Shown here: positions 54,258 to 62,799 of the stretch, one piece after another
How the letters are laid out: every line of letters starts with the position of its first letter
Position numbering within the stretch: position 1 is the stretch's first letter
Assembly: GCF_000702545.1 (NCBI RefSeq)
Contig: NZ_JNIO01000008.1
Span: forward strand, 868,001 to 932,000
Origin: Selenomonas sp. AB3002
GTDB taxonomy: Bacteria > Bacillota > Negativicutes > Selenomonadales > Selenomonadaceae
Reading direction: 5' to 3'
Length of the DNA: 64,000 nucleotides
Notes under the pieces: generated by a model
Databases searched by the model: none
Told to the model about the DNA's origin: nothing
What the model saw: the letters and a program-made list of their open reading frames with translations, nothing else
Made by a program: the position numbers and the translations under genes

Positions 54258-55166
54258 CTATTCCAACGCACTCATCCTAGAAGTTTTTTTGTAACTTAAC
54301 AATAAATCCCACATATCATATGCCGACAATCTACCATCAGCCCATCTATTAACTGAATGTCCCAAGTGCAAATCCTTTGGATAATTAAGAATAGATATAA
54401 TGTTATCCGGAAGATACCAAGCCGAACTTATATTTGATTTAAATGGCACAAAACAAACTTTCTTTAAAAATGGCAAACTATCGAATTCACTCAAAACCTC
54501 TTCATTACTCGTATAATTCATTACTAAAAGATTGTCATAGTTAATTCTTTTTACTCTCTTATCCCATTTGTTTTTTGCTTCGATTGAATCTGATGTATGG
54601 TTCATATGCACTAAAACGGCATCATCCAATGAGAATATTGGATAAACCCTTCCTTGCCTATCGTCGTAATTTATGCCATAGAAATTTAAATCAGATGTTA
54701 TAATCCTCTTGAAATTCTTGAGAAGTCTTATATAATCACTTTCAGAAAACCATAAATTAATAGTCGGAGACAAAAATGGCAATCTAAAACGATGATAAAT
54801 ATACCCTCCCAAACAACAAGGTGCTATAATAGTGATTTTAGATTTCCTCAACTTGTTATATTTTTCTATGGTGAACCCTGGTAAAAACAGAACATCTATT
54901 GAAAGCAACTTGTCCATATCGATTCCCAATAAGTTTGCTTCCTTGCACACTTTAGAGTATGGGAAGTTATCTGTCATTACCACAATATAGTCAAAAGTCA
55001 TATTCTTTATTTCTTCTTTAGGAATGACTGGAATCCCATCAATGCTTCCATGAATGCAATCATTTGTTGTTATTCCGACAATCTCAGCACCGCCCAACAA
55101 CTGGCTAACAATTTTATTCGAGATATTATTATATTGTCTTCCAGATCCCCACAGCAAAATTTTCAT
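54258..55166 (-). CDS. DUF1919-like protein with N-terminal Rossmann-like domain
   Basis: Residues 1-105 resemble the island's recurrent domain (KILLWGSGRQYNNISNKIV, YIVVMTDNFPYSKVC). The rest fits DUF1919, found in exopolysaccharide clusters: APCCLGGYIYHRFRLPFLSP, TINLWFSESDYIRLLKNF, VLVHMNHTSDSIEAKNKW and RINYDNLLVMNYTS. DUF1919 proteins are thought to act in glycan assembly; activity is not known. AGGAGGTG lies ten bases before the ATG. Confidence 0.72.
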   Translation of the reverse strand: MKILLWGSGRQYNNISNKIVSQLLGGAEIVGITTNDCIHGSIDGIPVIPKEEIKNMTFDYIVVMTDNFPYSKVCKEANLLGIDMDKLLSIDVLFLPGFTIEKYNKLRKSKITIIAPCCLGGYIYHRFRLPFLSPTINLWFSESDYIRLLKNFKRIITSDLNFYGINYDDRQGRVYPIFSLDDAVLVHMNHTSDSIEAKNKWDKRVKRINYDNLLVMNYTSNEEVLSEFDSLPFLKKVCFVPFKSNISSAWYLPDNIISILNYPKDLHLGHSVNRWADGRLSAYDMWDLLLSYKKTSRMSALE

Positions 55167-55273
55167 CAATTGGTTACACCTCCTAATTATTCACGCAAGC
55201 ACAATCATACTTGCATATAACATATCCGAAAAAACATTAGCCCCAATACTGCCGATACAATGCTTGTAATATT

Positions 55274-56701
55274 TCAAAGAAGTTGTGCATCTTGTATCAA
55301 CATCGCCTTCTTACTCTTTTCGTAAAGTTTTACCACACTACTCCGATCCCCATAATACCCATCAGTGCAAGCAACAGATCTGTTCATATCTGCGGTATCA
55401 TCAAAAATCCCCCAGCCTTCGCTACGATACTTACTGACAATATCGTCATATTCAGCAAGCAGCTCCGGGTGCATTGACTCGAGCGTGGACCGTAAAAGAG
55501 GATGGGGACGCCACCAAAGCACCACCTCATTCTGATTCTTGAACGCTTTCAACACTGAACGAATTTTATCCATGTACATGTCCGTATACTTCAGCATAGC
55601 ACTGAGACTTGTATTATAAAGGACAGCCTTCCTGCCATTTATCAGCCTTGCCCATGCCTCTGGCAACTCAAAATCCTCTCTTTTGCTACAAGTCACCTTG
55701 TCAAACTTCGGACTCCCCAGCCCGAGAATATGCTCCTCCCAATACTCCCGAGGTGCATTGGTATACTTGGTCAGCACATCCACATAAAGCTTCTTCATAG
55801 CCTCAGACTGGACAATCGAAAGATCAGCATTGAATATCCCTGGCTCCAATATGTAATGTGCCCTTTTATTCTCATATTCCAGAACTTCCTCTTCCTTCTC
55901 CGGGGCATCATAATCCAACTCTGGCTCTTCCAGCACAAAATAAGGAATATAAACCAGCTTATCCGTACATGGTTTTATATTCCTACTATAAAAAATCTCA
56001 TCAACCGATGTTACAGAATTACAGTCATCATAAGGGTTATGGATAAATATCACATCCGGATGCATGGTCTTCAAATCCACTTCCTGCCAGTCCAGAGTGG
56101 GAATATCTGCCGGAAAAAACTCCCTCTCGCAATGCCACTCTTTGGCAGTGCCATCCGGGTTCCTGTCAGCGTATGGAATCGGAATCACATAGGCTATGCA
56201 GTTGTCCTTATCCTCATACGCTGCCCGCCACACACTTTCCAGGCTGTCCCACATGGAATATTTGTAGGGCAGGAACACCATTTCTTTCTTGAACTTCTCT
56301 TCCTTGCTGGTCTCCTGCACGATGTGCTGAAGCAGATCCTTACAAAGAGCTATTATCTCTTTTGCATCATCCCCAGCCTTCCCTGAGAGAATCTGCTTCA
56401 TAGCCATGATAAGGCCATCATACACTTCCCCATACCTGGCATAGTTGCTCTCCGTCAGCCCCTGCTGGCAGAGGTCTCTGGCCTCCGTCAATTGGTGAAG
56501 GATAGGATTCATTTTCTGAGGGTGCGCATTCCCAGCCATGTTCAGAAATGCATATGCGGATCTCAACTTGGATAAGAGTCTGCTTTTTATAGCCATAGTC
56601 TCACCCCTCTCAAATGGTATGAAATCACTGCACACCAACTGTGTCGCAGGAATTATCTCAAAAGATACAGCTTTTGAAATAATATTCCACAACAAGAGCA
56701 T
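55274..56701 (-). CDS. TagF-like CDP-glycerol phosphotransferase family protein
   Basis: A protein of 475 residues with a helical front (about 35-160) and a GT-B-like core: VFLPYKYSMWDSLESVWRAA, CIAYVIPIPYADRNPDGTA, VDLKTMHPDVIFIHNPYDD, YIPYFVLEEPE, GSPKFDKV, VLWWRPHPLLRSTLESM and the closing YGDRSSVVKLY. These fit distant CDP-glycerol transferases. Two starts are possible: 56701, with GGGAGG five bases upstream, and 56596 (MAIKSRLL), also with a G-rich site. The first has the better site; the second gives the more usual protein front. It is the first gene of the glycan island. Confidence 0.75.
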   Translation of the reverse strand: MLLLWNIISKAVSFEIIPATQLVCSDFIPFERGETMAIKSRLLSKLRSAYAFLNMAGNAHPQKMNPILHQLTEARDLCQQGLTESNYARYGEVYDGLIMAMKQILSGKAGDDAKEIIALCKDLLQHIVQETSKEEKFKKEMVFLPYKYSMWDSLESVWRAAYEDKDNCIAYVIPIPYADRNPDGTAKEWHCEREFFPADIPTLDWQEVDLKTMHPDVIFIHNPYDDCNSVTSVDEIFYSRNIKPCTDKLVYIPYFVLEEPELDYDAPEKEEEVLEYENKRAHYILEPGIFNADLSIVQSEAMKKLYVDVLTKYTNAPREYWEEHILGLGSPKFDKVTCSKREDFELPEAWARLINGRKAVLYNTSLSAMLKYTDMYMDKIRSVLKAFKNQNEVVLWWRPHPLLRSTLESMHPELLAEYDDIVSKYRSEGWGIFDDTADMNRSVACTDGYYGDRSSVVKLYEKSKKAMLIQDAQLL

Positions 56702-56745
56702 TATTTCCTCCCTAAAAATAGAAAAGTTTCAAGTGGGGCAAAACA

Positions 56746-56787
56746 AAGGCTCAGAAACCGGATTCCTTCCCAGCTTCTGAGCTTTGC
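56746..56787 (-). terminator. Rho-independent terminator after proS
   Basis: On the minus strand AAAGCTCAGAA and TTCTGAGCCTTT form a long stem, followed by GTTTTGCC. It separates the housekeeping operon from the glycan island. Confidence 0.75.
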
Positions 56788-56799
56788 TTTTATTTGTTT

Positions 56800-58515
56800 T
56801 TAGAGGGTCTTGAGGATCTCCCTGACCTTCTCCAGATACTCCTCCCTGCTGCAGGTGATGACCTCGCCGGTCTTGCGTACCTTCAGCTCGATGACGCCCT
56901 CTTCCACGGCCTTGGGGCCGATGGTGACGCGCAGGGGGTAGCCGATGAGGTCGCAGTCCTTGAACTTCACACCAGCCCGCTCCTTGCGGTCATCCAGCAG
57001 GACGTCGATACCCTCTTTCTTCAGCTCGGCGTAGATTTCCTCGCCGTACTGAAGCTGGTCATCCTTCTTGGCATTGACCACGGCCACCACTGCCTCGAAG
57101 GGAGCAATGGCACGGGGCCAGATGATGCCGTCCTCATCGTTGTGCTGCTCGATGGCGGCAGCCATGGTGCGGCCTACGCCGATGCCGTAGCAACCCATGA
57201 CCAGGGGCTGCTCCTTGCCTGCTTCGTCAAGGAAGGTGGCCCCCATGGCCTCGCTGTACTTGGTGCCCAGAGTGAAGACCTGGCCTGCCTCGATGCCGCG
57301 GCTCATGGTGAGAGGCGCGCCACACTTGGGGCAGGCATCGCCTTCAGCCACCATGCGGATATCTGCCACGGTGATGGCTTCCATGTTGAAGTCACGCTCC
57401 GGGGTCACATTCTTGTAGTGGGCATCCACCTCGTTGGCACCGGTGACGGCGTTGTACATGTGCATGACCGTGTGGTCAACAATGACCTTGATGCCCTCCT
57501 TGATGCCGATGGGGCTCATGAAGCCCGGGCAGCCGCCTGCAGCGCTGATGGCCTCATCCTCGGCCATGTTGAGCTCCTGTGCATCCTCGATAAGGTTGAT
57601 GAGCTTCACCTCATTGACCTCATGATCGCCACGCACAAAGGCCAGCACCAGCTCGCCCTTGTCAGTCTGGTAGGCAATGGCCTTGATGGTCTTGGCCGTG
57701 GGCACCTTCAGGAACTCAGCCAGCTTCTCGATGGTGTTGGTGCCAGGGGTGGCCACCTTCTCCAAAGGCAGCATCTCTTCCTGCTCAGCCACGATGGCCT
57801 TCAGCTCTGCCTTCTCGTCGCTGGCAGCGTATTCGCACTTGGTGCAGCAGGCAATGCTGGACTCACCGGCCTCAGCCAGCACGGTGAACTCGTGGGAATG
57901 GCCGCCGCCTATGGCGCCATTGTCCGCCTCTACGGGACGGAACTCCAGGCCGCAGCGGGTGAAGATGCGGCTGTAGGCATCGTACATCTTCTGATAAGAC
58001 TCGTTCATGCCCTCCACATCCTTGTCAAAGGAATAGAGGTCCTTCATGATGAACTCACGGCTGCGCATGAGGCCGAAACGAGGACGACGCTCGTCCCGGA
58101 ACTTGTCCTGAATCTGGTAGAGCATGACCGGCAGCTGCTTGTAGGAGCGCACCTCATCCCTCACCAGAGCGGTGATCATCTCCTCATGGGTGGGGCCCAT
58201 GCAGAACTCACGGCCATGACGGTCCTTCATGCGCATCATCTCAGCGCCGTAAGCTGCCCAGCGGCCGCTCTCCTCCCACAGCTCAGAGGGCTGCAGGATG
58301 GGCATCATGATTTCCTGGCCGCCGGCAGCGTCCATTTCCTCACGGATGATCTCCTCGATCTTGCGGATGGTGCGCCAGCCCAGGGGCAGGAAGTTGTACA
58401 TGCCGCCGGCAGACTTTCTCATCAGGCCTGCGCGGTACATGAGCTGATGGCTGACAATCTCAGCCTCGGCAGGAGTGTTGCGCAGGGTGGGTGCGTATAA
58501 ATTGCTTGCTCTCAT
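56800..58515 (-). CDS. proS: Prolyl-tRNA synthetase, bacterial type
   Basis: Class II aminoacyl-tRNA synthetase of 571 residues. Motif 1 region is FLPLGWRTIRKIEEIIREEM, motif 2 is KFRDERRPRFGLMRSREFIM, the INS editing domain covers about residues 235-390, and motif 3 is YGIGVGRTMAAAIEQ; an anticodon-binding domain ends the protein. The length and the INS domain show the bacterial form. The start overlaps the ispG stop (ATGA). Confidence 0.97.
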   Translation of the reverse strand: MRASNLYAPTLRNTPAEAEIVSHQLMYRAGLMRKSAGGMYNFLPLGWRTIRKIEEIIREEMDAAGGQEIMMPILQPSELWEESGRWAAYGAEMMRMKDRHGREFCMGPTHEEMITALVRDEVRSYKQLPVMLYQIQDKFRDERRPRFGLMRSREFIMKDLYSFDKDVEGMNESYQKMYDAYSRIFTRCGLEFRPVEADNGAIGGGHSHEFTVLAEAGESSIACCTKCEYAASDEKAELKAIVAEQEEMLPLEKVATPGTNTIEKLAEFLKVPTAKTIKAIAYQTDKGELVLAFVRGDHEVNEVKLINLIEDAQELNMAEDEAISAAGGCPGFMSPIGIKEGIKVIVDHTVMHMYNAVTGANEVDAHYKNVTPERDFNMEAITVADIRMVAEGDACPKCGAPLTMSRGIEAGQVFTLGTKYSEAMGATFLDEAGKEQPLVMGCYGIGVGRTMAAAIEQHNDEDGIIWPRAIAPFEAVVAVVNAKKDDQLQYGEEIYAELKKEGIDVLLDDRKERAGVKFKDCDLIGYPLRVTIGPKAVEEGVIELKVRKTGEVITCSREEYLEKVREILKTL

Positions 58516-59591
58516 TTCTTTTTCCGTTCCTCCAGTATTGCATCTATTTCCTTGAAAAGCTCAGTGACTAATTGTTCTTCGGGGACCTTCCTGACGATTT
58601 CCCCCTTGCGGAAGACCAGGCCTTCGCCCTTGCCCCCCGCAATGCCAACATCGGCACCACGGGCCTCCCCGGGGCCGTTCACCACGCAGCCCATGACAGC
58701 TACCTCGATGGGTTCTGCCATGCCCTCCAGCTTCTTTTCCACCTGCTCTGCAATGGCGGGCAGATCGATGCTGGTGCGGCCGCAGGTGGGGCAGGCCACC
58801 AAAGTAGGCCCGTATTCCTTCAGCCCCAGTGCCTTCAGTATCTCATTGGCCACCTTCACTTCCACCACCGGGTCCCCGGTGAGGGAAATGCGGAAGGTGT
58901 CGCCGATCCCCTCAGCCAAAAGGGCCCCAATGCCCACAGCTGACTTGATGATGCCCGTATTGGGGGTGCCAGCCTCGGTGATGCCCAGATGCAGGGGATA
59001 ATCCACCTTCTCGCTCATGAGCCGGTAGGCCGCCAGGGTCATGGGCACATCATGGGCCTTCAGGGAGATCTTCATATCGTAGAAGCCCTGCTCCTCCAGG
59101 ATGCGCACATGCTGCAGGGCGGACTCCACCAAGCCTTCAGGCGTGACCTTGTCTCCGTATTTGGCCAGGATCTTCTTGTCCAGGGAACCGGCATTGACCC
59201 CGATGCGGATGGGGATGCCGTGGGCCTTGGCCTCCTGCACCACGGCCCTGACCTTTTCCTCCCCGCCGATGTTGCCGGGGTTCAGGCGCAGGCCGGAAAT
59301 TCCCTGCCTGATGGCCTCCAAGGCCAGCTTGTAGTCAAAGTGGATATCCGCCACCAGGGGCACCTGCACCTCTTTGATGATATTGCCCAGATTAGCGGCG
59401 GCTTCCATATCAGGCACCGCCAGGCGCACGATATCGCAGCCTGCAGCCGTCAGGGCCTTGATTTGCTGCACAGTGCTTTCCGTGTCCGCCGTCTTGGTAT
59501 TGGTCATGGACTGGACAGAGATGGGAGCGCCGCCGCCGATGGCCACGCTGCCTATATGTATCTGTCTGGTTTTCTTTCTTTCAAACACCAT
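58512..59591 (-). CDS. ispG: 4-hydroxy-3-methylbut-2-enyl diphosphate synthase
   Basis: IspG (GcpE) makes HMBPP in the MEP isoprenoid pathway using a [4Fe-4S] cluster. Motifs are IGSVAIGGGAPISVQSMTNT, RLNPGNIGG, SLKAHDVPMTLAAYRLM, LHLGITEAGT, and the cluster cysteines in CPTCGRTSIDLP and MGCVVNGPGEARGADVGIAGG. The ATG at 59591 follows GGGAGG; a longer upstream front overlaps rseP and is rejected. It lies between rseP and proS. Confidence 0.96.
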   Translation of the reverse strand: MVFERKKTRQIHIGSVAIGGGAPISVQSMTNTKTADTESTVQQIKALTAAGCDIVRLAVPDMEAAANLGNIIKEVQVPLVADIHFDYKLALEAIRQGISGLRLNPGNIGGEEKVRAVVQEAKAHGIPIRIGVNAGSLDKKILAKYGDKVTPEGLVESALQHVRILEEQGFYDMKISLKAHDVPMTLAAYRLMSEKVDYPLHLGITEAGTPNTGIIKSAVGIGALLAEGIGDTFRISLTGDPVVEVKVANEILKALGLKEYGPTLVACPTCGRTSIDLPAIAEQVEKKLEGMAEPIEVAVMGCVVNGPGEARGADVGIAGGKGEGLVFRKGEIVRKVPEEQLVTELFKEIDAILEERKKK

Positions 59592-59592
59592 C

Positions 59593-60633
59593 TTAGCCTC
59601 CCACGAATACCCGCATGATGTCATTGGCCGTAGCAAAGAGCATCAGGAGAATCAAGAGCCCCACGCCCACGCTCTGCATATAGTAGAGCGCCTTGGGAGA
59701 AAGGGGCTTGCCTCTCACTGCCTCGATGCAAAGTGTGATGAAGTGGCCGCCATCCAGAGCCGGAATGGGGAAAAGGTTCACCAATCCCAGGTTGATGCTC
59801 AAAAAGGCCGTGAAATTAAGCAGGGGCACAATGCCCATCTGGGCCACTTCTCCAGCCATCTGAGCCACGCCGATGGGACCTGCCAGGTCTTTGCCGGAAA
59901 GCTCCAGCAGGAGCCTGTAGAGGGCATCCACCATCATGTACATGAGGTAGCCCGTCTTCTGCACTGCCATGGTCACGGAATCAACGAAACCTACGTCCTT
60001 GTGCTCAAGGGCGCTCATAACCCCCACTACATTCCGCTTGGAACTGGCATCATAGGTGGGTGCAACGGAAACCTGCAGTTCCTCGCCTCCCCGCTGCACA
60101 GTCAGGTAGAGAGGCCTTCCCTCCTCACTGGCCTGAACAGCCTCGGTGAATTCAGTCCAGGTAGCAATGGCCTCGCCGTTTATGGAGAGCACCCTGTCCC
60201 CGTCCTTCAGTCCCGCCTCATAAGCAGGCTTGTCCGCCAGCACCGTGCCCAGGATGGGCTCCGGGTTCGGCGTGGAAACGCCGGAGAAGAAGAAAATGCC
60301 GAAGAAAAGGAAGATAGGCAGCAGGAAGTTCATGAAGACACCTGCCAGGATGACTACCATCCTGTGGCCCACGGGGCGCTCACAATAGCCCCGCTCCCCC
60401 GCATCATTCTCCTCTGGGTTCATGCCAGCGATGTCGTTGAAGCCTCCCAAAGGCACAACGCGGATAGAATATACCGTTTCTCCCCTCTTGAAAGAGCAGA
60501 GCTTAGGCCCAAAGCCGATGGCAAATTCGTCCACCCGCATGCCCGCCAGCTTGGCCGTAATGAAATGGCCCAGCTCATGCACCAGCACCAGCAGGCCTAA
60601 AACGAAGATAGTGGCCGCTATAGTAATTAACAT
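59593..60633 (-). CDS. rseP: Site-2 intramembrane metalloprotease RseP
   Basis: Cleaves membrane-bound anti-sigma factors or other substrates in the bilayer. The zinc motif HELGHFITAK lies in the first membrane span, the second site is NLFPIPALDGGHF, and a PDZ domain (about 110-190, KPAYEAGLKDGDRVLSINGE) lies between. Four hydrophobic segments are visible. The stop overlaps the ribosome binding site of ispG. The 346-residue length is usual. Confidence 0.94.
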   Translation of the reverse strand: MLITIAATIFVLGLLVLVHELGHFITAKLAGMRVDEFAIGFGPKLCSFKRGETVYSIRVVPLGGFNDIAGMNPEENDAGERGYCERPVGHRMVVILAGVFMNFLLPIFLFFGIFFFSGVSTPNPEPILGTVLADKPAYEAGLKDGDRVLSINGEAIATWTEFTEAVQASEEGRPLYLTVQRGGEELQVSVAPTYDASSKRNVVGVMSALEHKDVGFVDSVTMAVQKTGYLMYMMVDALYRLLLELSGKDLAGPIGVAQMAGEVAQMGIVPLLNFTAFLSINLGLVNLFPIPALDGGHFITLCIEAVRGKPLSPKALYYMQSVGVGLLILLMLFATANDIMRVFVGG

Positions 60634-60650
60634 TGTTTCACCGTCCTTTG

Positions 60651-60775
60651 CCTTCCCCTTGAGGGGAAGGTGTCAGCCGCAAGGCTGACGGATGAGGTGG
60701 CCTCCTATGGAAACTCAACCCCAGCGAGACACCTCATCCACCGCTTCGCGGTCCCCCTTCCCCTCAAGGGGAAGG
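60651..60775. repeat. REP-like inverted repeat between dxr and rseP
   Basis: Two arms of about 46 bases face each other: each holds the hairpin CCTTCCCCTTGAGGGGAAGG and the word CACCTCATCC, with different internal hairpins (TCAGCC/GGCTGA on the left, CCGC/GCGG on the right). This is the pattern of a bacterial interspersed repeat or MITE. It fills most of the gap between two cotranscribed genes, so it may affect mRNA stability. Related sequence lies at the left edge of the window. Confidence 0.75.
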
Positions 60776-60787
60776 CAGGAATTAGTA

Positions 60788-61939
60788 TTACTGCTTTTTC
60801 AAAAGCCCCTTTGCAAACTCCCTGGCCCAGCGGTCTTCCTCGAAGAGCTCTTCCAGCTCCGGCTCCAGGATGGTTTCCCGCTTCAGCATGGTTTCCTCAA
60901 TGATGTCGTAGATATCCAGGAAGTAAATATCCCCGGCCAGGAAAGCCGCTACCGCCACTTCATTGGCAGCGTTGAAGACGCAGGGCATGGTGCCGCCGAT
61001 CTTGCCGGCTTCGTAGGCAAATTTCAGCCCCTTGAAGGTCTCCATATCAGGCTCACTGAAGGTCAGGTCCTTCATCTGCCAGAAGTCCAAGCGGGGCCAG
61101 GAGGCGGGCTGCCTCTCGGGATAAGTCAGGGCGTACTGGATGGGCAGCCGCATATCCGTGCTGCCCAGCTGAGCCATCACCGCACCATCCACGAACTGCA
61201 CCATGGAGTGGATGATACTCTGGGGATGCACCACTACCTGAATCTTATCGTAGTCCACATCGTAAAGCCATTTGGCCTCGATGACTTCCAGCCCCTTGTT
61301 CACCAGGCTGGCGGAATCCACCGTGATCTTCCTGCCCATATTCCAGGTGGGATGGGCCAGCACCTGATCTACCGTCGCATTGCCTATTTCCTCCCGCTTC
61401 TTGCCGCGGAAGGGACCGCCGGAGCAGGTGAGCAGGAGCTTCTCAATCTTGGAGCTCTGCTCCCCCTGCAGGCACTGGAAGAAAGCACAGTGCTCGCTGT
61501 CTACGGGCAGGAGGCGTACCCCCTGCTCCTTCACCTTGCGGGTCACCAGCTCGCCGGCTACTACCAGAGTTTCCTTGTTGGCCAGAGCAATGTCCTTTTT
61601 CGCTTCCAAAGCCTTCATGGTGGGTTCCAGGCCGGCAAAGCCCATCATAGAAGTGACCACCGTCTGCACATCATCGTAGGCAGCTGCGTCAACAAAGGCC
61701 TGACGACCGCCTGCCAGCTGGGTCCTGCCCTTGTATCTCTCCTTCAGCCTCTGATAGGCAGCTTCATCGGAAAGCACCGCCAGCTCAGGCTGGAATTCTT
61801 CTATCTGTTTTTCCAGCAATTCATCGCTGGCATTGGCTGCCAGCACGGACACATGGAAAAGCTCCGGATGCTCCCGCACCACATCCAGAGTCTGGGTGCC
61901 GATGGAACCGGTGGAGCCTAGTATGGCTATATTCTTCAT
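60788..61939 (-). CDS. dxr: 1-deoxy-D-xylulose-5-phosphate reductoisomerase
   Basis: Dxr (IspC) reduces and rearranges DXP to MEP with NADPH. The cofactor loop is IAILGSTGSIGTQTLDVV; ALANKETLVVAGELV, LPVDSEHCAFFQCLQG (metal and substrate residues), MGRKITVDSASLVNKGLEVI and a C-terminal GTMPCVFNAANEVAVAAFL are all present. Length 383 is normal. A good AGGAGG precedes the ATG. Confidence 0.97.
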   Translation of the reverse strand: MKNIAILGSTGSIGTQTLDVVREHPELFHVSVLAANASDELLEKQIEEFQPELAVLSDEAAYQRLKERYKGRTQLAGGRQAFVDAAAYDDVQTVVTSMMGFAGLEPTMKALEAKKDIALANKETLVVAGELVTRKVKEQGVRLLPVDSEHCAFFQCLQGEQSSKIEKLLLTCSGGPFRGKKREEIGNATVDQVLAHPTWNMGRKITVDSASLVNKGLEVIEAKWLYDVDYDKIQVVVHPQSIIHSMVQFVDGAVMAQLGSTDMRLPIQYALTYPERQPASWPRLDFWQMKDLTFSEPDMETFKGLKFAYEAGKIGGTMPCVFNAANEVAVAAFLAGDIYFLDIYDIIEETMLKRETILEPELEELFEEDRWAREFAKGLLKKQ

Positions 61940-61953
61940 GAAAGAATTCCTCC

Positions 61954-62787
61954 TTAGCGGCCGAGCAACTCGAAAAATTGGGCAAAGAAATACACCAGCG
62001 GCGCAGTGAAGAGCACGCTGTCAAAGCGGTCCCAAATGCCGCCGTGTCCCGGGATGATATTGCCGGAATCCTTGATGCCCGTATGGCGCTTGGCCACGGA
62101 TTCCACCAAGTCCCCCAAAGTGCCGAAAATGGCAATCAGCACACCCAGTAGAGCCATGAGAGGCAGCGGCAGGCCGAAGAAGGCTCCCAAGGCCACAGTC
62201 ATGGCGGTGGTACCAACTACTGCCCCCACAGCCCCCTCAATGGTCTTGTTGGGGCTGATGGCAGGGCAGAGCTTGTGTTTTCCGATGGCAGAGCCCACGA
62301 AATAGGCAAAGCTGTCGCTGGACCAGGTGCCAATAAACATGACCCAGACCAGAGCGCAGCCGGGCTCAAAGGCTCCCAGTGATGTCTCTATAGGCGGCAG
62401 ACCTGCTCCCAGCCCCCGCAGGGAAACAAGATGAGCAAAGGGCAGCCCCAGGTACATGATGCCCGCCGCCGACAGGCCCGCCGCCGGGAAGCTGACCTTG
62501 CCGTGCAGGAGAACAGTTTCCAAAAAGATAGCCAGCACAGCCAGTGTTATGACGGCGCCCATAACCTCTGCCTTGCCAAGCCAGGCACAGCCCCAAAGAC
62601 CTACCAGGCCCAGGGTGCCCACCAGGAAGGAAAGGTGCTCCCCCTTCTGCCTGAAGGCTCTCACATACTCCACCCAGGCCAGGATGGCCAGCAGCAGCGC
62701 AAACAGGGCAAAGAGCTGCCCTCCCGTCTGTATGACCAAAGCCGCCAAGGCAATGCCGATGACGCCGGTGATGATTCTAACTAACAA
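61954..62787 (-). CDS. cdsA: Phosphatidate cytidylyltransferase
   Basis: Membrane enzyme forming CDP-diacylglycerol. Seven or eight hydrophobic segments cover the 277 residues, and the CDP-alcohol signature is present near the end: GTWSSDSFAYFVGSAIGKH, then SPNKTIEGAVGAVVG and GDLVESVAKRHTGIKDSG, with HGGIWDRFDS closing. The TTG start lies eight bases after AGGAG. Confidence 0.95.
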   Translation of the reverse strand: MLVRIITGVIGIALAALVIQTGGQLFALFALLLAILAWVEYVRAFRQKGEHLSFLVGTLGLVGLWGCAWLGKAEVMGAVITLAVLAIFLETVLLHGKVSFPAAGLSAAGIMYLGLPFAHLVSLRGLGAGLPPIETSLGAFEPGCALVWVMFIGTWSSDSFAYFVGSAIGKHKLCPAISPNKTIEGAVGAVVGTTAMTVALGAFFGLPLPLMALLGVLIAIFGTLGDLVESVAKRHTGIKDSGNIIPGHGGIWDRFDSVLFTAPLVYFFAQFFELLGR

Positions 62788-62799
62788 ATGAACAGCTCC

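Noticed and set aside
56794-58500. 568-residue plus-strand open frame
   Set aside because: It mirrors proS exactly on the other strand; proS has all family motifs, and the antisense frame is a product of GC-rich codon use.
60692-61921. 409-residue plus-strand open frame
   Set aside because: Antisense shadow of dxr that also runs into the inverted repeat; no domain evidence.
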